A stretch of DNA of 64,000 bases, taken from the NCBI GenBank assembly GCA_963921825.1, contig OY997595.1, positions 20,205,228 to 20,269,227 of the forward strand, given 5' to 3'. The translations under genes were made by a program, and so were the position numbers. The DNA is from Erodium maritimum. Taxonomy: Eukaryota; Streptophyta; Magnoliopsida; Geraniales; Geraniaceae. Of this stretch, positions 58,388-64,000 are shown one piece after another; positions within the stretch are counted from its first letter, which is position 1, and each line of letters begins with the position of its first letter. The notes below the pieces were generated by a model. The model was not told where the DNA came from, made no database searches, and saw only the letters and a list, made by a program, of their open reading frames with translations.

Positions 58388-59362
58388 TATTTTTTTTTCT
58401 TCAAAACTTCGGACTGTACGTCAATTAGGTGGGTAGAGTTAAGTCGTTAGGTTTCTAGTGTTCGATTACGCAAATCCGAAATGTCATGCACGTAGATCCG
58501 AGACGACGAGAGTCTCGGGTAGTGAAGTGCCTTGTTTGTGTTTGCCCATGTAGTGTGTTGTGCTGTGTGTCTTTGTTGAACTGTTGTACCGATCGGTTGA
58601 GATCGAGGTTGACTTAACGAGTGATGCTCGAGCTGTATAATGACTTGTTTGTCTTGGTTGAGTGATCGTTTGGTGGGTTGCCGCCTTGTTCGGCCGTTGA
58701 TCGATTGGTTAAGTGTGAAGTGTTGACTTGGTCGGGTGGTGAACGTGTAATTACCGAGACCCGAGAGTTATAGCTGCGATGATTTGTTGTGTGCTATGTT
58801 TGTACTGAATGCTTTGTGCAGGATGTGAGTGAATGTCCCGCGTAGGCGGATGGTTAGTAGAATTTTCAAAAGGGTTATGCCCAAATTTCTGCAAAACTGA
58901 AGTGTTTGTACTATCACGGGCTGACTCAGGGGCGCCACTTTAGTCGAACGTGATGGGGGGATGTCAAGTGGTTACATCGTAATTTGGGGACGCCTGAACC
59001 GGGTTGTAACGACATGGAGTGTTATGTTAGAACGAGAAAGTGTTAAGAACCTTGAAACTGAGTTGATGAGTTAAGTTGATGTTGAGACTTCTTTGGAATT
59101 ATTGTGACGTGAATTGTGGACGATGTGACTCCTGTGTGAAATTGTTGAACTGTGTGGTTGACTGGTGTGGCGTATAAGTGTACGAATTTTTCCCTATTGT
59201 GTGAGACTAGTATGACTATGCTAAAAACATACTTGTTGTTGGTCCAAGTATGACATTTGTGAAACGTGCATGAACGCAAGTGACCTAAGCGCGTCGTTTT
59301 TTATGAAATTAAGAACTGAGCATGTGCATTTATCCGTGCAGCGGATAAAGGCGACATGAGGC
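58388..59362 (+). other. Gypsy untranslated leader
   Basis: No conserved coding sequence is seen between the PBS and the gag region. The stretch is G/T-rich and unlike the AT-rich flanks. It belongs to the element. Confidence 0.6.
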
Positions 59363-59642
59363 GTGTGTATGTACCATGAGGCACCAGGAGCCGGCCAGCT
59401 GAGGGCTAGGGGCAGCCACCTGTCACTGAGCCGGCCAGCTGAGGGCCAGGGGCAGCCACCTGCCACTGAGCCGGCAGGGGCAGCGAGTGCCCAGAGTGCT
59501 TCTACTGAGGAGCACATGAGAGATGATGCGGGACTATCAGGACTTCCATCCAAAGTCCCGCCGGTAGTAGAGCCGACCCAGGCGACCACTCTGGAGGAGC
59601 TGGTTCGCACAGTTCAGAGTCTAGCGGCGATCATCGCCCAGA

Positions 59643-60287
59643 GTGAGGCTACGACCCCCGACACCAGAGACTGTGCCTGCTGCCACTGCAGCCGCCACCG
59701 TGAGGCCTAGCCAGGTTGACTGCTATACAGCTCAGGCGCTGAGAGACTTTCGTAGGCTGGGCTCACCTGTCTTTTCCGGGGAGCCAGACTCCGATGCAGC
59801 CGAGAGATGGCTGGAGCGGATTACCCGAAACTTGGATACGTCGAGGATTTTGGATGAGCACATGCGGGTATCCTTTACAGCGTTCCAGCTGGAGGGCGAT
59901 GCATACCATTGGTGGCATCGCGAACAGGTTCGAGTTGGAGATGATTTTCAATTGTTCAGGGAACTGTTCCTGGAGCAGTATTTCCCGCAGTCAGCCTAGG
60001 AGGACAGGCATCAGCAGATCCTGGAACTGCGTCAAGACGGGATGACGATCTCTGAGTATGAGGCGAGATTCACCTCCTTGTCCCGCTTTGCACCGGAGAT
60101 GGTGGCGACGGAGGCTCGCCGTTGTAGACGGTTTGAGGGAGGACTTCGCCCGACGATTGTGGATCGGGTCACAACCCTGAGGACCCAGGTGTACTCGGAG
60201 CTGGTGGATCAGGCATTGGCTGGGAGCGGCACTTCCGGGAGACAGATAGTGCCCAGGAGAGCAGGCCGAGACCGAGTGGGTTCCTGA
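59643..60287 (+). pseudogene. Gypsy gag (Retrotrans_gag), one stop
   Basis: One frame runs from about 59643 to 60287 with a single TAG at 59997-59999. It shows SPVFSGEPDSDAAERWLERI, VSFTAFQLEGDAYHWWHR, FRELFLEQYFP and then ISEYEARFTSLSRFAPEMV, the usual capsid pattern of plant chromoviruses. A second frame upstream (59363-59710) encodes a Pro/Ala-rich N-terminus containing a duplicated LSRPAEGQGQPPAT-like unit. The coding frame shifts after 60287 to reach the knuckles. Confidence 0.85.
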
Positions 60288-60361
60288 GGCCGTCTGAGGG
60301 CCGCGATCCGAGGAGGCAGAGGTCCTCAGGATCGTTCCGGCAACAGACTCATTCTGGTGGG

Positions 60362-60781
60362 GTGCGACAGTTCGGAGTAGTGGCGTCCGTTGGACCTGCC
60401 CCGTTACAGCAGATGTGCCCCTTGTGTAGGCAGCTGGGCCATCTGGCCCGAGATTGTCCGAGGAGCAGTGGGCCTGCAGCTCGCCCAGCGGGTCGTCCTA
60501 CGAGGTTCGAGGGGAGGCCGCGTGACGATGAGAGGACTTGCTACCAGTGCAGCCGACTAGGACACATCTCTACTGTGTGTCCCAATCGATTTGGAGGAGT
60601 GTCAGCGCCGAGAGCACAACAGACGCCGTCCAGCCAGTCACCTTCGTTCCGCCCGCGTCAGGCTCAGGCGCCGAGAGTCCCACGGCAGGCAGCGAGCGCG
60701 CCAGCGCCGAGACAGCATCAGAGAGCTCCACCACATGTGACCCTTCCACCACTCCCGAGAGGAGGACCTCAGGCACCGTAG
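60362..60781 (+). pseudogene. Gypsy nucleocapsid: two CCHC zinc knuckles
   Basis: CPLCRQLGHLARDC (60416-60457) and CYQCSRLGHISTVC (60539-60580) are both intact CX2CX4HX4C knuckles. They bind element RNA in the gag particle. A Pro/Gln/Arg-rich linker follows. The frame differs from that of the upstream gag part. Confidence 0.88.
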
Positions 60782-60867
60782 GGACGAGTGTACGCGATTG
60801 ATGTTTCCCGAGCGGAGGGACATGAACCCGATCATGAGATCCCTCAGGGTACGTGCTTACCATTTAA

Positions 60868-61653
60868 ATTTTAGGTGTTGTTTTATTTGATAGGGGAGTA
60901 CCTTGCTTGTTTTTTTCTTCGTGGTTGATGAATGTTGTGACAAAAATTAGAACCGTAGAGCCCACCCCGTGCCTTGGCACGCCGGTTAAAGGTGTTGTGG
61001 TGTCGACTAGTGTTAGTCGTGAGTGTGAAAGTAGAGTAACAGACTGTTATTTTCTTAATGAACTTTCCGTACCGGATTTTGTTTCTTCGAGCGTGATGAT
61101 AGAGTTATGAGAACCGAATTGTGAGGTATCAAGCGTTCATGGATTGTTATCAGCGACGAGTGCCCAAGCGGCGGATGGCCGCAACAATACCAATACGCAG
61201 TCAGACCGGTTAGAGGAGGTGGCCGAGGGGCGATGAGATTAGAGTGGCGCAGCGGAAGCGTGGTGAGTCCATAACCCACAGGCGTCGCACTCTTCCATTT
61301 TCTTCTACCCGTGTTGAGAAGTTAGGACTAAGAGTAGAGCCTTTGAGACGACCGTTGTGTATTGACACCCCGATCACGGGTGATGAGATTTGACGAGTGT
61401 GTGTCGTGCGTGTGAGATTAGAGTAGTTGACCGTCCTTTTCTTGGGGATCTTCCTGTGTTGAACTTTACAGCTTTCATTGTCATCCTGGGGATGGACTGG
61501 CTCTCGAGACAAGAGGCGTCGATTGATTGTTACCGGTGGCCAGTGGCAGTGGGATCAGGAAACACAACTGTCACCTACGTACTGAACAGTAGGAGCGGAG
61601 TTCTCCTGTCAACGTTGTCCGTAGAGGAGGAGGTAGCGGCCGTGCCGAGCTGA
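60868..61653 (+). pseudogene. Two protease-like fragments in tandem
   Basis: Fragment 1 (about 60875-61110) has FSSWLMNVVTK, VEPTPCLGTPVKGVVVSTSV, ECESRVTDCYFLNEL and VPDF; its D-T-G position is unrecognisable. Fragment 2 (about 61310-61653) has EKLGLRVEPLRRPLCIDTPI, VCRACEIRVVDRPFLGDLPV and VILGMDWLSRQEASIDC. Both cover the same part of a plant gypsy retropepsin, so the segment occurs twice, from diverged sources, separated by about 200 bp of other sequence. Confidence 0.65.
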
Positions 61654-61659
61654 CAATTG

Positions 61660-61986
61660 CCCTGAGTAGTGTACGTTTTCCCTAAAGGTCTTTCCTGAGG
61701 AGTTGATAGGATTGTCGCCAGTTCGCGAGGTTGAGTTCGGGATTAACCTGAGACCGAAGACGGCGCCGACATCCATGGCCTGTACAGATTCGCGCCAGCA
61801 GAGTTGACCGAACCGAAGTGTCAGTTCGAAGAGCCCGAGAGAAGGCGTTCCATGTCCGAGCATATCGTCGTGGAGAGCGCAACACTCTTCATGAAGAGGA
61901 AGAGTGGAGCGCTGAGGAAGTGTATAGACCACCAGGAACTGGACAGGGTCACGGTGAAGAACCGATACTCATTGCCGATACAATAG
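61660..61986 (+). pseudogene. Gypsy RT N-terminal fragment
   Basis: VFPKVFPEELIGLSPVREVE, FGINLRPKTAPTS, YRFAPAELTEPK, LFMKRKSGALRKCIDHQELD and VTVKNRYSLPIQ are the fingers region of a gypsy RT. It stops at TAG 61984-61986, before the catalytic YVDD palm, which is deleted together with RNase H. Confidence 0.8.
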
Positions 61987-62039
61987 AGTTTTAGAAGAAA
62001 ACTGTTAGCGGTGAAGACGCCGAAGACCGTGAGCATGTA

Positions 62040-62580
62040 GTGTATCGAGGAGGGTTGTTCGTGCCGCGTAGCGGTAGAGACGACGTGTTGCGAGAATCAC
62101 ATCATTCTCACCTTACGGTGCAGACGGGTAGCACTGAGAGGTACCGCGACGGCAGGCGACATCCCCGGTGGAGCAGGATGCGGAGAGCGGGTGCAGAGTT
62201 TGTATCAAGGCGTATCATCTGTCAACAAGTGAAGGATGAACGCCAGCGTCCTACGGGGACTAGTACAACCACTATGATTGCACAGTAGAAGTGAGAGCAC
62301 CTCACGATGGAGTCCGGAAACAGTTTGCCGAGTGCGACTACCAAAAAGCTTCTAGACCAGTAACAAGATGGCACCGTACGAAGCATTGTATGGTAGATCG
62401 GGTCAATTGCTCATGCGGGGCACATATGACGGTTAAGAGTTAACTCTTGTTTGCCCTGATTTTTCCAAGAGACGATTAAGGAGTCACACGGATCGTGAGC
62501 GGTTAGAGACCGCGTAGAGTCGACGTGGAAGCGCAAGGACGAGGTGCGCGCGAAGTACCCAAACCCGTTCAACCCTTGAG
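62040..62580 (+). pseudogene. Gypsy integrase H2C2 and C-terminal fragments
   Basis: YRGGLFVPRSGRDDVLRESH, then GSTERYRDGRRH and AEFVSRRIICQQVKDERQRP match the integrase zinc-binding domain. The first Cys of CxxCQ is lost (RIICQQ). The DDE core is missing; the sequence resumes with MAPYEALYGRSGQLL near 62370 and a decayed C-terminal segment. Confidence 0.75.
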
Positions 62581-62780
62581 AAGATGGTGAAGGTAGTGTC
62601 TTCATTAATGTGGGGATATGGATGAGATGACGTATAAATTGGTTCGAGTGTGGTATGCTAGCAAGTGTTGTCGGTAAGTGTGATATCACTAGCTAGGTAA
62701 CCTTTAAATGATCGATCGTGACTATGTGTTACCTTTTGTTGAGTGTTGTCATGGTAATGTCTGACTTGCTGGGTGTTTTG

Positions 62781-62891
62781 AGGTGCGCCTGCCTTTCGAC
62801 TAGGTGTCGATACAATGTGCTATTGTTCCTTGTTGAGGTGCGCCGGCCTTCCGACTAGATGTCGGAAAAATGTGTTGTTGTTCCAGACCGT
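62781..62891 (+). repeat. Two ~54-bp tandem units in the gypsy 3' non-coding region
   Basis: TGAGGTGCGCCTGCCTTTCG and TGAGGTGCGCCGGCCTTCCG begin the two units; each ends GTTGTTCC-like. Confidence 0.8.
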
Positions 62892-63090
62892 GCAGTAAGT
62901 TTGAGATCCACTGTCATGATGGATGCATTTGTGTGTTATGTCCTTGTATTTTTGTGTGTGGTTGGTCGTGACATAACCGTGTTTGAGTTCTAGTATGAAT
63001 AGTCCGAGTAACGGTTACTAAGTGAGTAGTTGAGGAGAAGTGTTGTGTGATGGTTCTGGATCAGGTTCGATTTGAGAAATGGTCTGGTAT

Positions 63091-63218
63091 GATACCTATA
63101 CCGACGGAGGATTCCGGTATAGGAAATCTAGACCGATGTTGTGTGTGCCGGTGCGATATCTATACGGACGGAAGATTCCAGTATAGAATATCTAGTCCGA
63201 CATTGCGTTTTCTAGTGT
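63091..63218 (+). repeat. Two 64-bp tandem units in the gypsy 3' non-coding region
   Basis: GATACCTATACCGACGGAGG at 63091 and GATATCTATACGGACGGAAG at 63155. Within each, TATACCGACGG...CCGGTATA is a partly palindromic pair. Confidence 0.8.
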
Positions 63219-63417
63219 GTATTGGTAATAATAAACTGGGTGTATTTACTCGGTGATTCTTTGAGATACGGACTGAGTGGAAACATTGAGAAATTGTAAA
63301 TTGTTGAGCAGGGCTGATTTCACTCGCTAAGTGTGGCGTTTGGGTAAGTAGTGTGATCAAATGAGGTACGGTTAAAGGAGGTACGTTCGTTTTAAATTTC
63401 GCGGACAAAATTCTTTT

Positions 63418-63429
63418 AAGGGGGGTAGA
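63418..63429 (+). promoter_or_regulatory. Gypsy polypurine tract
   Basis: AAGGGGGGTAGA directly upstream of the 3' LTR. Confidence 0.85.
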
Positions 63430-63430
63430 T

Positions 63431-64000
63431 TGTAAGAACCGCCCCCGGTCGAACCTGGTAAAATCAGGCAAAAATTGACTTTCCATCGGAAAAGTCAACC
63501 GATGACTCCGGGAGTCATTCGGGACCTTTCCGGGACCCGAAAATCTTAGTCATCGTTACGATTAGCTTAGTAGGGTTGTTTCCTTTCTAATGACTCCTTT
63601 TACGAAAAAGTCAATTTCGGGTCAACGGGATCAAATTCGGAACTTTATCGAATTTAATTCAAGTGTGCTGGAAATTTCTAAGGGTAAAGGTGGACTCACA
63701 TGGACATGTGTCCATGGTGGCTTGAAGGAGAAGAAATGGGTCTAGAAAGACCCATTTGCCCTCATATGAGCGAAAAGAGAAGAGATGGACCTAAGGGGCA
63801 TTCTAGACTTTTCCTAGTTTAGGTTTTAGGCAATTTGGGAGCACATTTCAGCCCATTTGTAGTGTTGGCCGAAAATCACACAAGGGAGAGAGTGCTTGGG
63901 AGCTCCATTGCTTGAAGTAGAAGATAGTGAAGAAAGGAAGCTACTTTGAGTGGTTTTCAACCCCAAACTTCTCCAAAACACCTTCATCCTAATCCCCTCT
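63431..64000 (+). repeat. 3' LTR of the gypsy element, cut by the window end
   Basis: It begins TGTAAGAACCGCCCCCGG. At least 570 bp are visible. It includes a stretch of gene-like composition (63880-63960, GGGAGAGAGTGCTTGGGAGC). The start differs from that of the solo LTR (TGTAAAGACCGG), while the LTR ends match, so these are related but distinct families. Confidence 0.85.

Larger units (their letters stand above)
58241..64000 (+). mobile_element. Ty3/gypsy element, internally deleted, 5' LTR truncated
   Basis: A chromovirus (Tekay/Del)-like element. Order: last 130 bp of the 5' LTR, tRNA-Met PBS, a 1.25-kb leader, gag with two CCHC knuckles, protease-like fragments, an RT N-terminal fragment, an integrase H2C2 fragment, an integrase C-terminal fragment, a long 3' non-coding stretch with tandem repeats, polypurine tract and 3' LTR, which runs past the window. 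RT palm, RNase H and integrase core are missing. It cannot transpose by itself. Confidence 0.87.

Overview
This is a plant nuclear genome window, almost certainly from a dicot. It has two ordinary plant genes: an intronless SAUR-family auxin-response gene at about 3.0 kb, and a six-exon YEATS-domain gene of the YAF9/GAS41/TAF14b type at 50.2-53.1 kb. Both lie on the minus strand. Nearly everything else is transposable-element DNA, mostly non-LTR (LINE) retrotransposons and short retroposons nested with LTR elements, a PIF/Harbinger transposase remnant and hAT-like MITEs. No bacterial, viral-genome, rRNA, tRNA or CRISPR features were seen.

Layout. 1-2.8 kb is non-coding and carries a 17-bp retroposition stub inside a 16-bp target duplication. 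The SAUR gene follows. From 3.95 to 12.1 kb lies one minus-strand LINE, split by a 2.8-kb solo Ty3/gypsy LTR (4669-7507; TSD TCCAG) that holds a tandem array of hairpin-forming 62-bp units. From 12.26 to 14.35 kb is an ORF1-only (gag-like, DUF4283 plus zinc knuckle) retroposon. Two LINE 3' fragments sit tail to tail at 14.7-16.5 kb. A full-length LINE whose ORF1 carries an RNA-recognition motif spans 16.93-22.63 kb with a perfect 16-bp TSD; it is inserted at the 5' edge of a second ORF1-only retroposon (22.65-23.65 kb). A 5'-truncated minus LINE (23.66-25.6 kb) and a 1.15-kb retroposon (25.99-27.14 kb) follow. At 28.36-30.5 kb there is a Ty1/copia LTR plus PBS with long minisatellite arrays, itself hit by a 263-bp retroposon. 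At 31.2-32.9 kb is a decayed Harbinger transposase, interrupted by a retroposon made largely of a 24-bp minisatellite.

From 34.63 to 47.84 kb is a plus-strand LINE (13-bp TSD). Its endonuclease region was split by a complete Ty1/copia element (35918-44378; two 1688-bp LTRs differing at about seven positions by eye; TSD GGGCC). That element is young, yet its protease, integrase and reverse-transcriptase active sites are damaged, so it was probably mobilised in trans. Its LTR holds four consecutive near-perfect hairpins.

The YEATS gene is followed, on its 5' side, by a 1.54-kb retroposon (16-bp TSD) and then by a Russian-doll nest: an RRM-coding retroposon, split by a 1.06-kb hAT-like MITE (8-bp TSD), split by a 334-bp retroposon (15-bp TSD). 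A third ORF1-only retroposon copy abuts a truncated Ty3/gypsy element (58.24 kb to the window end). The gypsy element keeps gag, two zinc knuckles and scraps of pol but no catalytic core; its 3' LTR runs off the window.

The most unusual theme is a set of short or half-length retroposons with 12-21 bp TSDs and LINE-type tails that carry only a gag-like ORF1 or no ORF at all. They are plausibly plant counterparts of mammalian half-LINEs, moved by the LINEs beside them. All boundaries come from reading the sequence by eye.
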